Below are positions 1 through 7,125 of a DNA stretch of 10,316 bases, in pieces. Position numbers and translations under genes: made by a program. Source of the DNA: an uncultured Chloroflexota bacterium (GTDB lineage: Bacteria > Chloroflexota > Anaerolineae > Aggregatilineales > Phototrophicaceae); assembly GCA_903904765.1 (NCBI GenBank), contig CAIVEA010000289.1, positions 1 to 10,316 of the forward strand, in the 5' to 3' direction. Numbering within the stretch: the stretch's first letter is position 1; each line of letters starts with the position of its first letter. The notes under the pieces were generated by a model. The model saw nothing but the letters and a program-made list of their open reading frames with translations, had not been told where the DNA came from and searched no databases.

Positions 1-2
1 CG

Positions 3-2993
3 GATGATTATCTGACCAACGCCACCGTTCCTGATGAACTTAATCGCCGCTTCAAGTTGATTTTGCGCCAACGCCGCAGCGCCCAACTGTTGATGCAGCG
101 CAATCACAATTTGCAAGCGATTACGCTGCTGTCGCGGCGGATGCACAGCGCCACCGAACCACCTGCGCTCATTCAAGAAACCATTGAAATCGCCTGTGCC
201 ACCTTCAAGTTGTACGGTATGGCGATTGTGCTGTCGGACGGTGATGCGTACCAGTTCTATGCAGGCAAAGAGGGCGATGCGGCAGCGGGTAACCTGACCG
301 AGAGCATCGTTTATCTGAAGGAGTACGACCCGTTCCGCCGCGTGATTCAAAGCGGAATCGTGCAGGTGTTCAAGAACGTGGTCAGCGACCCATATTACGT
401 GCCGATTCCGTCGCTCCCCATCCCGGAGTCTGCGATTTTTCTGCCGCTGACGTATCAGGAACACAAGATCGGCGCGATGGCGGTATTCGGGACGGGGCGT
501 GCCCCACTGAGCCATGAGGATTTGCTGATCTACGAGTTGTTCTCGTCACAGTTCACGGTGGCGCTGCACAACGCTCGCCATTACCACAGCCAGCGCATCA
601 GCGGTCAGTCCAGCCAGCATTTGCTCCGCGCATGGCAGCGATTTACCAACCTGAAAAGCTATGCGGAAGTGGCGGCGCATTTGCAGCAGTTGGTGGAGGA
701 CATTCCCAACGTCACCCGTTCGCTGGTGTGGATGTACGACATGGATCCCACCGCGCCGACGTTGGTGCAGGCGCGGGGCGAAGATGCCGTGCAGGCCTTC
801 CAGCAGATCGAGCAGAGTGGGCAGATGGAATTACTGCTCCAGCAAATTGACGAACGGCGGATGCAGCCTGTTACGCTGCAACTGGGACCCCAGAAAGACC
901 CGCTGGGGGGATTGTTCAAAGCGTTGCGCGGGCAGCAGTTGATGCTAATTCCCATTATGGACTCAGCGCGGTTCATCGGCGGGATTATCGCCAGCATGGT
1001 CAACAGCCGTCAGTACAGTAGCGAGGATGCCAAATTGTTAGCAGCCAGTCTCGCCCATGCGGCAGGGTTGGCAGTGGAACGCACCACCATCATTCAGGAT
1101 ATTCTAGAGAAAAGCAGCCGCCTAGAGGCGCTCCTCCGCAGTACACCGCAGGGTATTTTCTTCGTGGATGACAGCGATCGCGTGGCCTTCTGTAACCCGC
1201 AGTTCACCGAACTCAGCGGGATTAGCCCTTCAGAAGTGTTGCAACAGACTACGGAAACGCTCCTGCAAGTGTTCTCGCAGAACAGCGATGCGCCCGAACG
1301 AGTGTACCGCGAACTGGTGGAGGCGATCAATCGTGTCCTCGATTTGAACCCTGAAGTGCATGAGGAATATCCGATTGTGCAGATCGGGCTGCGGAACTCG
1401 GAACGCGATATTCTGGTCGAGTTCATGGCGTTCGGAGAGGGTGAAGGGCGGCGGCAAGGGTGGGGCGGCATCATCCGCGAGGCCACCAGCGGGCAGCAAG
1501 TGTACGGTGGTCATAGCGAATTGCTCACGGTGATGTCCGAGCGCATTCGTGTGCCGTATGCCCAGATTCACGGGCTGCTGACGATGCTAAACGAACAGCA
1601 CAGTCGCTTCAGCCACCGCGAACGTAGCCGGGTGCTGCGCCAGTTGGAGGAGAACATCGAAGGGCTAGGGCATCAGTGGGAGAATTTCTTCGAGATGTAC
1701 AACCTCGAAGTCTCCGGCACTACACTCAACCGCGAAGAAGTGGATTTGTACGACATCGTACAGCGCGTGTTGGAAAGCAGGGCTTTCGCAGACATCCGGC
1801 GGCAAGTGTTGGTGGATGCGCCTGCGCGTTTGCCCTCTATTCTGGTGGATGAGACGCGCATCGAAATCGCACTGGTGAACGTGCTGCATAACGCGGTCAA
1901 TTATTCGCCACGCGGCGCACAAATCACCATCAAATTCCAGACGACGGATGATGAAGTGCGGATGACCGTTCACGATCAGGGCATAGGCATTCCTGCGGAA
2001 CAACAAGCGCAGGTGTTTGAACCGTTCTATCAGGCCAGCTACCACACCAACGAAGATGGGGCAGGTTTGGGGCTGTATGTGTCCCGCGAGATTTTCCGCC
2101 GTCATGGTGGCGAGATGTGGATTGAAAGTCATCTGGGGCAGGGGACGACAGTGGTAATGGCGCTGCCCGTCACAGATGGGGGGGGGCTGCAACTCGTTGC
2201 CTCTTCTCCTGCGGGTGCAGGTGCGCCCCGCCGCACCGAACCTGCGCTGGCGGTTGCTGCACCCGAACAGCGCACCCCTGTGCCAGCCGGACGGCGCGTG
2301 TCCGAGCGCCCGATGCAGACGATTATGCTGGTCGAAGGGCGTTCAACTTTGATGGGGCGGTTGAAGTCCAAAATGCAAGATCAGGGGTACGAACTCATCA
2401 GTTACCGTTCCGGGGAGGAGGCGCTGCGCGATATTTCCAGCGTCCGCCTCGACCTCATATTCCTCGATGTGATGCTTTCGGACGCGAACGGGCTGGACAT
2501 CTGTGAGCGCGTGTGCAAGCGCACGGAAGTGCCAATCATTATGCTGGCAGATGAATCGTCAGAGGCAGAAAAGGTGCGGGCGTTGATGATCGGCGCGGAC
2601 GACTATATCGCGCAGCCCATCGGCGACGATGAATTGCTGGCGCGGGTGAATGTGATTTTCAAGCGCCGCCGGATACCAGACCGCACCCGCGAACCACTTG
2701 ACCTCGGCAACCTGTACATTGATTTCGCCCGCCGCGAAGTATTCCTGAACAATAAACCGCTGGAGCTGACGCGCATCGAATATGATCTGCTGCACACACT
2801 CTCGGTGAATCAGGGGCAGGTGCTGACCCATAAGCAGTTGCTCGAAAAAGTGTGGGGGCCGGAGTATCAGGCGGAAACCCAGTATTTGTGGGTGAACGTC
2901 AGCCGGTTGCGTAAAAAGCTAGAACCTACGCCGGACAGCCCTCGCTATATCCATACACAGCCGGGGGTGGGTTACGTGTTCCGTCCATCTTAA
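3..2993 (+). CDS. Fused multidomain sensor kinase / response regulator with OmpR-type winged helix (5'-truncated by window edge)
   Basis: Likely a cytoplasmic signal-integrating transcription regulator. The frame is open from base 3, so the TTG at 57 is not a real start; residues here are counted from it for reference. The codons before 57 read DDYLTNATVPDELNRRF, which matches the end of a receiver domain. Then follow GAF (about 20-178), GAF (about 190-345), PAS (about 355-470), a HisKA-like two-helix region (about 485-555), HATPase_c (about 598-705; N-box Asn608/Asn612, DQGIGIP from 640, GAGLGL near 669), an Ala/Pro-rich linker (about 706-752), receiver (about 753-868) and Trans_reg_C winged helix (about 880-978). 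The H-box reads MSERIRVPYAQIHG, with Glu495 where the phospho-His belongs. The second receiver keeps Asp804 but has Glu760-Gly761 for the acidic pair, Ala831 for Thr/Ser and Gln853 for Lys. No membrane segment is visible. Domain calls are firm; loss of classical phosphotransfer is inferred. Confidence 0.93.
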   Translation, partial: DDYLTNATVPDELNRRFKLILRQRRSAQLLMQRNHNLQAITLLSRRMHSATEPPALIQETIEIACATFKLYGMAIVLSDGDAYQFYAGKEGDAAAGNLTESIVYLKEYDPFRRVIQSGIVQVFKNVVSDPYYVPIPSLPIPESAIFLPLTYQEHKIGAMAVFGTGRAPLSHEDLLIYELFSSQFTVALHNARHYHSQRISGQSSQHLLRAWQRFTNLKSYAEVAAHLQQLVEDIPNVTRSLVWMYDMDPTAPTLVQARGEDAVQAFQQIEQSGQMELLLQQIDERRMQPVTLQLGPQKDPLGGLFKALRGQQLMLIPIMDSARFIGGIIASMVNSRQYSSEDAKLLAASLAHAAGLAVERTTIIQDILEKSSRLEALLRSTPQGIFFVDDSDRVAFCNPQFTELSGISPSEVLQQTTETLLQVFSQNSDAPERVYRELVEAINRVLDLNPEVHEEYPIVQIGLRNSERDILVEFMAFGEGEGRRQGWGGIIREATSGQQVYGGHSELLTVMSERIRVPYAQIHGLLTMLNEQHSRFSHRERSRVLRQLEENIEGLGHQWENFFEMYNLEVSGTTLNREEVDLYDIVQRVLESRAFADIRRQVLVDAPARLPSILVDETRIEIALVNVLHNAVNYSPRGAQITIKFQTTDDEVRMTVHDQGIGIPAEQQAQVFEPFYQASYHTNEDGAGLGLYVSREIFRRHGGEMWIESHLGQGTTVVMALPVTDGGGLQLVASSPAGAGAPRRTEPALAVAAPEQRTPVPAGRRVSERPMQTIMLVEGRSTLMGRLKSKMQDQGYELISYRSGEEALRDISSVRLDLIFLDVMLSDANGLDICERVCKRTEVPIIMLADESSEAEKVRALMIGADDYIAQPIGDDELLARVNVIFKRRRIPDRTREPLDLGNLYIDFARREVFLNNKPLELTRIEYDLLHTLSVNQGQVLTHKQLLEKVWGPEYQAETQYLWVNVSRLRKKLEPTPDSPRYIHTQPGVGYVFRPS
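2178..2186 (+). repeat. G9 homopolymer inside the kinase-regulator gene
   Basis: Nine consecutive G residues encode Gly-Gly-Gly right after the HATPase domain ends and the Ala/Pro-rich linker begins. A one-base loss would bring a stop at 2350-2352, and a one-base gain a stop at 2504-2506. Either would give a kinase part without receiver and winged helix. The tract could be a slippage site, a hotspot for sequencing error, or neither. Confidence 0.6.
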
Positions 2994-3001
2994 ATGTTTT
3001 G

Positions 3002-3032
3002 TTGCATTCTGGATGGAAAATTTGCCTATAAT
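3002..3032 (+). promoter_or_regulatory. Probable sigma70-type promoter for the secreted-protein gene
   Basis: A perfect TATAAT -10 box lies at 3027-3032. The best -35 candidate is TTGCAT at 3002-3007 (three of six consensus bases) with a long 19-bp spacer, so the -35 side is weak. A TG lies at 3023-3024, one base further upstream than in a canonical extended -10. Transcription would start near 3039-3041, leaving a leader of about 60 bases. A weak -35 with repeats around the -10 would suit activator or repressor control; that is inference. Confidence 0.6.
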
Positions 3033-3038
3033 GGAAAA
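3013..3038 (+). repeat. Direct repeat ATGGAAAA x2, 18-bp period
   Basis: ATGGAAAA occurs at 3013-3020 and again at 3031-3038. The second copy begins inside the -10 box and shares its AT. Spacing from start to start is 18 bp, longer than the roughly 10-11 bp usual for tandem OmpR-family half-sites. A regulator-binding role is therefore only a guess. Confidence 0.5.
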
Positions 3039-3045
3039 CATTAAG

Positions 3046-3067
3046 CCAACCCACTTGTGGTGGTTGG
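3046..3067 (+). promoter_or_regulatory. Imperfect hairpin in the 5' leader
   Basis: CCAACC (3046-3051) pairs with GGTTGG (3062-3067). An inner CAC/GTG pairing is possible with a small bulge, and the flanking TAAG/CTTA can extend the stem across a 3-base bulge. No T-run follows, so it is not a classical terminator for the upstream gene. It would sit at the 5' end of the downstream mRNA, about 20 bases before the ribosome binding site, where it might stabilise the message. This rests on sequence complementarity only. Confidence 0.4.
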
Positions 3068-3098
3068 TTACTTATAGGTGGTCACGAAGGGATAACTC

Positions 3099-4385
3099 AT
3101 GCGTAAAGCTCTCTTGCTTCTGGTTGTCTTGGGCGTTTTGGGATTAGGGACGATGACGGCCTCTGCTCAGGGAGGGGATGTTCAAACTCTATTGGGCGCA
3201 GGGCAGCAAACCGTGACAGTAGGCAATCTGCTGCTGGACGAAACTTTTGACAGCTCGGATGCTTGGGAAGCCTATCAGCAAGATAGTGACATCAATCTGA
3301 AGGTGGCGAAGGGCGTTTACCGCATGTTCACCAAGATTGATGGCCTTGTGTGGGGCGTAAATAGCCAGTCGCACTCGGATGTGGTTATTGAAGCCGACAC
3401 CTTGCAAAACTCGGAAGAACTCAACAATGCTTACGGCGTGGTCTGCCGCGCTGGTGTGGATAATGACGGTACGGGCTATTACTTCCGCATCAGCGGCGAT
3501 GGTTATTACAACATCACTCGTGCCGATAAGGACGAAATCGTTCAACTGGTCGAGTGGACGGAAACGAACGCAGTCAAGCAGGGGCAGAATCGCAACCATA
3601 TCACCGCTGTTTGCGTGGGCGATTATCTGGCGCTGTATGTGAACGATCAACTGGTGGCGGAGACCAACGACAGCACCTATACCGAAGGTTTTGGTGCGTT
3701 GAGCATTTCAGCCTTTGCAGACGACAATAACAACGTGAACCCCACCGATGTGTCGTTCGACAATGTACGCATTTACGAAGCGTCTAGTGGCAGCAGCGGT
3801 AACAACGGGTCGGTTCAGTCGGTTGTACTAGAGGATTACACTAAGGGCGATTCGGTCATCCGTCAGTTGCGTGATCTCGGTTTCATCCCGCGCAACTCCA
3901 ATCTGTTGTTCACCGAGGACTATGCCTATTTCACCGGACAGGGTAACTGGTTCCAGCCGTTGGCCAGCCGTATGCCGCGTAATAATGTGGTGTTTGGTGG
4001 CGAATTGAGTTTCTGGGTGGGCAACCTTGGTGAGTGGGAACAATGCACCTTCTCGGCGGGCATTCAGACGGATAACAACGGTACAGCTGTCCGCTACATA
4101 GACTTCGGCCTGTCGAACGCGGGTGAGGCTTTCGTGCTGGATCGCTTCTCCGAGAATCAAGACTCCAATTATACGATCGCCAATGGGACGTATGATCTGG
4201 ATTACACGCACTACGTCATTCTGGTGTTGCTGGATGGTCGCGCTTCGCTGTTCGTGGATGGTCAACTGGTCATTCAGGATTTCGAGGTGGGGCAGCGTTC
4301 GGGCAGCTATGGCATTTCGCTGGTCGGCAAGGGTAAGGATGCCCGTTGCGAAGGCCACAACATCTGGGCGTATGAACTGCCCTAA
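3099..4385 (+). CDS. Secreted protein with two LamG/concanavalin-like beta-sandwich domains
   Basis: Exported protein of 428 residues with no recognisable catalytic motif; binding of carbohydrate or another surface ligand is plausible but unproven. Residues 1-23 are a clear Sec signal peptide: MRK, a Leu/Val/Gly core, then a signal peptidase I site after Ala-Ser-Ala. There is no lipobox Cys and no C-terminal anchor. Domain 1 (about 43-228) and domain 2 (about 239-428) are joined by a Ser/Gly/Asn linker. They look like diverged copies: each has an LYVNDQLV or LFVDGQLV strand, a Gly-rich strand, and an ending of the type FDNVRIYE or GHNIWAYE. Each has two Cys (116/172 and 316/417), compatible with one disulfide per domain. 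ATG 3099 is supported by AAGG at 3087-3090, eight bases upstream. The gene sits alone between its own promoter and terminator. A DUF1080-like glycosidase fold is an alternative label, but catalytic residues cannot be assigned. Confidence 0.92.
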   Translation: MRKALLLLVVLGVLGLGTMTASAQGGDVQTLLGAGQQTVTVGNLLLDETFDSSDAWEAYQQDSDINLKVAKGVYRMFTKIDGLVWGVNSQSHSDVVIEADTLQNSEELNNAYGVVCRAGVDNDGTGYYFRISGDGYYNITRADKDEIVQLVEWTETNAVKQGQNRNHITAVCVGDYLALYVNDQLVAETNDSTYTEGFGALSISAFADDNNNVNPTDVSFDNVRIYEASSGSSGNNGSVQSVVLEDYTKGDSVIRQLRDLGFIPRNSNLLFTEDYAYFTGQGNWFQPLASRMPRNNVVFGGELSFWVGNLGEWEQCTFSAGIQTDNNGTAVRYIDFGLSNAGEAFVLDRFSENQDSNYTIANGTYDLDYTHYVILVLLDGRASLFVDGQLVIQDFEVGQRSGSYGISLVGKGKDARCEGHNIWAYELP

Positions 4386-4447
4386 AGCTGAATGAGTGCG
4401 GGCGGTTTATCCCGTATCCGCTTCGTTCGCACATGAGTATGATTTTG

Positions 4448-4499
4448 CAGCGCCGCCGGACTGTGCTACGCTACACAGACTGGACGGCGCTGTGTTTTT
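4448..4499 (+). terminator. Rho-independent terminator with two-tier stem
   Basis: CAGCGCCG (4448-4455) pairs perfectly with CGGCGCTG (4485-4492). Inside, CTGTG (4461-4465) pairs with CACAG (4474-4478) around an 8-base loop. The run TGTTTTT follows directly. It lies 63 bases after the stop of the secreted-protein gene and should end that transcript. The opposite strand has only a short T-run (AAAA at its far side is absent), so it acts mainly on the + strand. Confidence 0.85.
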
Positions 4500-4524
4500 G
4501 GATAGGCGTTTTCTCGCAACCTGC

Positions 4525-4558
4525 ACAGTGAACCTTCGGGCGGGATTAGGTGTACTGT
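4525..4558 (+). repeat. Imperfect inverted repeat upstream of the ABC operon
   Basis: ACAGTGAACC (4525-4534) and GGTGTACTGT (4549-4558) are complementary at eight of ten positions, with a 14-base spacer. It lies between the upstream terminator and the first gene of the operon. It could be an operator or a leader stem. I found no convincing -35/-10 pair in 4500-4575, so the operon promoter is not located. Confidence 0.35.
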
Positions 4559-4579
4559 AGCGGAGTGGTCGAAACGTGT

Positions 4580-4583
4580 GGAG
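4580..4583 (+). promoter_or_regulatory. Ribosome binding site that favours the ATG at 4591
   Basis: GGAG at 4580-4583 lies seven bases before ATG 4591. The in-frame GTG at 4576 has a GGAG ten bases upstream (4562-4565), which is less favourable. Starting at 4591 also gives a cleaner signal-peptide N-terminus (MVKR, then the hydrophobic core). Confidence 0.65.
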
Positions 4584-4590
4584 TAAGTAC

Positions 4591-7077
4591 ATGGTCAAGC
4601 GGTTGGCGAGAATCCTCCTGATGCTGTGCCTGATGGGGGCGGCGCTTCCGCTAGGGGCGCAGTCCACATCTGTGACGCTGACCGTTCACCCCGGATTTGA
4701 TGGTAGTTTCCGCGAGAATGATTGGACTCCGGTTGCGATTCAGGTCAGTAATGACGGAGCCGCCATCGAGGGGTATCTGGTGGTACGTCCCGAAACATCA
4801 CCCAATGCCGTCAGCAGCACCTTCAGCGCCCCCGTCAGCTTGCCCGCTGGAGCGCGGAAATCCCTCTTTTTGTATATCGGCTTGAGCAGTTTCGCAACCG
4901 AGTTTCGTGTGGATTTGATGGATTCGTCCGGCGGCTTGGTGACTTCCACCACCACGACAGTCCATGCGCTCCAGCCCCGTGACCAACTGGCGGTGGTGTT
5001 CAGCCAGTCGGCCAGTGGCACATTGGACATGACGGGCGTGCATGATGGTGCCTTCGTCGCGTCGCAGGCCAACTGGCAGATTGATGATCTGCCCGATCGC
5101 GCCGCCGCGCTGACTTCGGTCAACCGCATGGTGTTCAACGACATTGACAGCGGCGCGTTGAGCAGCGCCCAGCGTGCTGCGATTGCCGACTGGGTGGCGG
5201 GCGGCGGGCATTTGATCGTGACGGGTGGGACGAATTGGCAGAGTACGGCGGCGGGTTTGACTGATTTGCTGCCGCTGTTGCCTTCCGCCAGCGTTACACT
5301 GGACGGTCTCACGTCACTGACCGATTGGTTGCGCCGGGGGGATGACCGCCTGCAAGGGGCGACGGTGATCGCCACCGGCACGCTCTCACCTGTAGCACGA
5401 GTACTGGTGCAGGACGCGGATGGCAAGCCGCTGCTGGCGCGGCGCACAGTAGGTGCTGGTACGGTGGATTACCTGACGATGAACCCGAATGCCACTCCGT
5501 TGCGTGGTTGGGGCGGCTTGAATGATCTGTGGTTGGCGCTGGCGACTTCGGTGCAAACGCCGCCCAGCTGGGCGTATGGTCTATCCAGCCCGTCGTCGGC
5601 GGTGGATGCGGTGAGCATCCTGCCCGGCGTAGATATGCTGGTGGACGCGCTGCCACTGTGCGGTTTCCTTGCGCTGTATATCGCCCTCATCGGCCCGTTG
5701 AACTATTTGATTTTGAACAAACTCAACCGCCGCGAATGGGCATGGGTGACAATCCCGCTGTTCATCGGGCTGTTCAGTGCGCTGGCATGGTTTTTAGGCT
5801 TCAACCTGCGCGGCAACGAGGTCACGATTGGCCGCTTGACGCTGGTGGAAACATGGCCGGATCAGGAACGGGCGCGGGTGGGGCAGTTGGTGGGCATGCT
5901 CTCGCCGCGTCGTGCGCTGTACAGCTTGCAGGTGTCGGATGGCAGCTTGCTGCGCCCGCTGGCACAACCTTATACAGGTGTGAGCATGTTCGGCAGCAAC
6001 GTGCAGACCAACACCACCATCATGCAGGATGGGGATTTCCGCGCCGCTGAGTTTCCAGTGGATGCCAGTTTCATCGTCGGTTTCCGCGCCGAGACGATGC
6101 TCCCCAAACCGGACATCAGCGGGCAGGCTGTCCTATCGCTGGATGTGCAATCCGGCTTACAGGAGATGCGCGGTTCGGTACGCAACGATAGCCAGTGGAC
6201 ACTCAACAATCCGGTCATTCTAGTGCGCGGGCAGTCGGTGGCGCTGGATAAGCCACTTGCCCCCGGCGAGGTTGCGCCGTTCACTGCGACGCTCCCCGGC
6301 GAAGGGCTACCGTCCCCTGCGGCCATGTCGTATGCGGACGTAGTGCTGCGGGCGGGGTTCAACCGTTCCTACCGGATGCAGGTCACGCAACCCACGGTGA
6401 ACGACTTGCTGCAAAACCCGCTGATTGACCGCAACGAACTGCGCTATTGGAGTGGAAATGCGACGGTTGATGAGCAGGAACTGTACCGCCGTTACTTGTT
6501 CCTGCAAACAGTGGTGGATGACCCCTATAATTTAGTTACGCGGCGCGGTGATCGGGCGTATCTGGCGGGATGGGTGGACGGTTCGCCGCTGGGTGTTGAT
6601 CTGACGGGCGCAAGTTCGCGCACGCTGGATACCACGCTGGTGATCGCGCAGATTCCGGTGGAGGTGGTACAGCCGGCGGGCGATGTGCTGATTACAGCGG
6701 ATCGCTTCCTGTGGTCGGTTTCCTCTCAGACCGGATTGGACGAAGTGGGGCCAGTTGAGTTTTCGCTGCAACCGGGGGAAGAAGTGGTGTTCCGCTATAC
6801 CCCTCTGCCGGACGCGGTGCTGAATACCGTCAATGAGCTTTCGGTGGTGCTGGATCGCACGCGGGGCGTAAGTCTGTCGCTGGGCTTCCAACTGTGGAAT
6901 TGGGAACAGAGCGTGTGGGAAGATCAGCGCATTAGCGACGGGAACAGTGTGCAAATCCGGCAACCGACGCGCTATCTCGGCCCGCAGAACGCGGTGCTGC
7001 TGCGGATTGCGGCGGATACGGCGGGGGGCTACCCGCGCTTCGATGATTTGAGCATCGAACAGCGTGGGAGTTTTTAG
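4591..7077 (+). CDS. Membrane-anchored extracytoplasmic protein with glutamine-amidotransferase-like domain, first gene of ABC operon
   Basis: Protein of 828 residues, probably an accessory component of the ABC system encoded next. Residues 1-24 are a signal peptide ending near Leu-Gly-Ala-Gln. Next comes an Ig/CARDB-like beta region (about 27-125) with WTPVAIQVSNDG. A class I glutamine-amidotransferase-like fold follows (about 130-330), with LSSAQRAAIADWVAGGGHL then IVTGG; I see no Cys nucleophile, so it is probably non-enzymatic. Two membrane helices (about 353-375 and 385-406) enclose a basic loop, NKLNRREW. By the positive-inside rule that loop is cytoplasmic and both flanking regions are outside. 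The last 420 residues look beta-rich and end in a jelly-roll-like strand set (LLRIAADTAGG, then FDDLSIEQRG). Its stop is 48 bases before the ATPase gene. Comparable two-helix proteins occur beside ABC-2 exporters in Chloroflexota and Firmicutes; I cannot name the family with certainty. An alternative GTG start at 4576 would add five residues. Confidence 0.85.
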   Translation: MVKRLARILLMLCLMGAALPLGAQSTSVTLTVHPGFDGSFRENDWTPVAIQVSNDGAAIEGYLVVRPETSPNAVSSTFSAPVSLPAGARKSLFLYIGLSSFATEFRVDLMDSSGGLVTSTTTTVHALQPRDQLAVVFSQSASGTLDMTGVHDGAFVASQANWQIDDLPDRAAALTSVNRMVFNDIDSGALSSAQRAAIADWVAGGGHLIVTGGTNWQSTAAGLTDLLPLLPSASVTLDGLTSLTDWLRRGDDRLQGATVIATGTLSPVARVLVQDADGKPLLARRTVGAGTVDYLTMNPNATPLRGWGGLNDLWLALATSVQTPPSWAYGLSSPSSAVDAVSILPGVDMLVDALPLCGFLALYIALIGPLNYLILNKLNRREWAWVTIPLFIGLFSALAWFLGFNLRGNEVTIGRLTLVETWPDQERARVGQLVGMLSPRRALYSLQVSDGSLLRPLAQPYTGVSMFGSNVQTNTTIMQDGDFRAAEFPVDASFIVGFRAETMLPKPDISGQAVLSLDVQSGLQEMRGSVRNDSQWTLNNPVILVRGQSVALDKPLAPGEVAPFTATLPGEGLPSPAAMSYADVVLRAGFNRSYRMQVTQPTVNDLLQNPLIDRNELRYWSGNATVDEQELYRRYLFLQTVVDDPYNLVTRRGDRAYLAGWVDGSPLGVDLTGASSRTLDTTLVIAQIPVEVVQPAGDVLITADRFLWSVSSQTGLDEVGPVEFSLQPGEEVVFRYTPLPDAVLNTVNELSVVLDRTRGVSLSLGFQLWNWEQSVWEDQRISDGNSVQIRQPTRYLGPQNAVLLRIAADTAGGYPRFDDLSIEQRGSF

Positions 7078-7125
7078 GGCGGCTGTGGAAATGTATTTCG
7101 ACGAATATCAGGCAGGAGTCGCAGG

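Larger units (their letters stand above)
2993..3042 (+). repeat. Perfect 8-bp inverted repeat enclosing the promoter
   Basis: AATGTTTT at 2993-3000 and its exact complement AAAACATT at 3035-3042 flank the TATAAT box, with 34 bases between. The left arm begins at the last base of the preceding stop codon. The arms are AT-rich, so chance is possible. They could be operator half-sites, or could pair across the promoter region. Confidence 0.5.

Noticed and set aside
57..59. TTG as start codon of the kinase-regulator gene
   Set aside because: The frame is open to the window edge, the upstream codons encode receiver-like sequence, and no ribosome site precedes the TTG.
3046..3067. Terminator for the kinase-regulator gene
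   Set aside because: The hairpin is imperfect, has no T-run, and lies downstream of the TATAAT promoter, so it fits a leader element better.
4396..4432. Imperfect dyad GTGCG/CGCAC with inner GCGG/CCGC after the secreted-protein gene
   Set aside because: Short arms, unequal bulges and no following T-run; the real terminator lies just downstream at 4448-4499.
4556..4580. tRNA-Ser/Leu-like stretch around GAGTGGTCGAAACG
   Set aside because: It resembles a D-loop, but there is no acceptor stem, anticodon arm or GGTTCGAATCC T-arm at the right distance on either side.
4740..5447. 235-codon open frame on the - strand
   Set aside because: Antisense shadow of the amidotransferase-like protein gene, Ser/Arg/Pro-rich without domain features.
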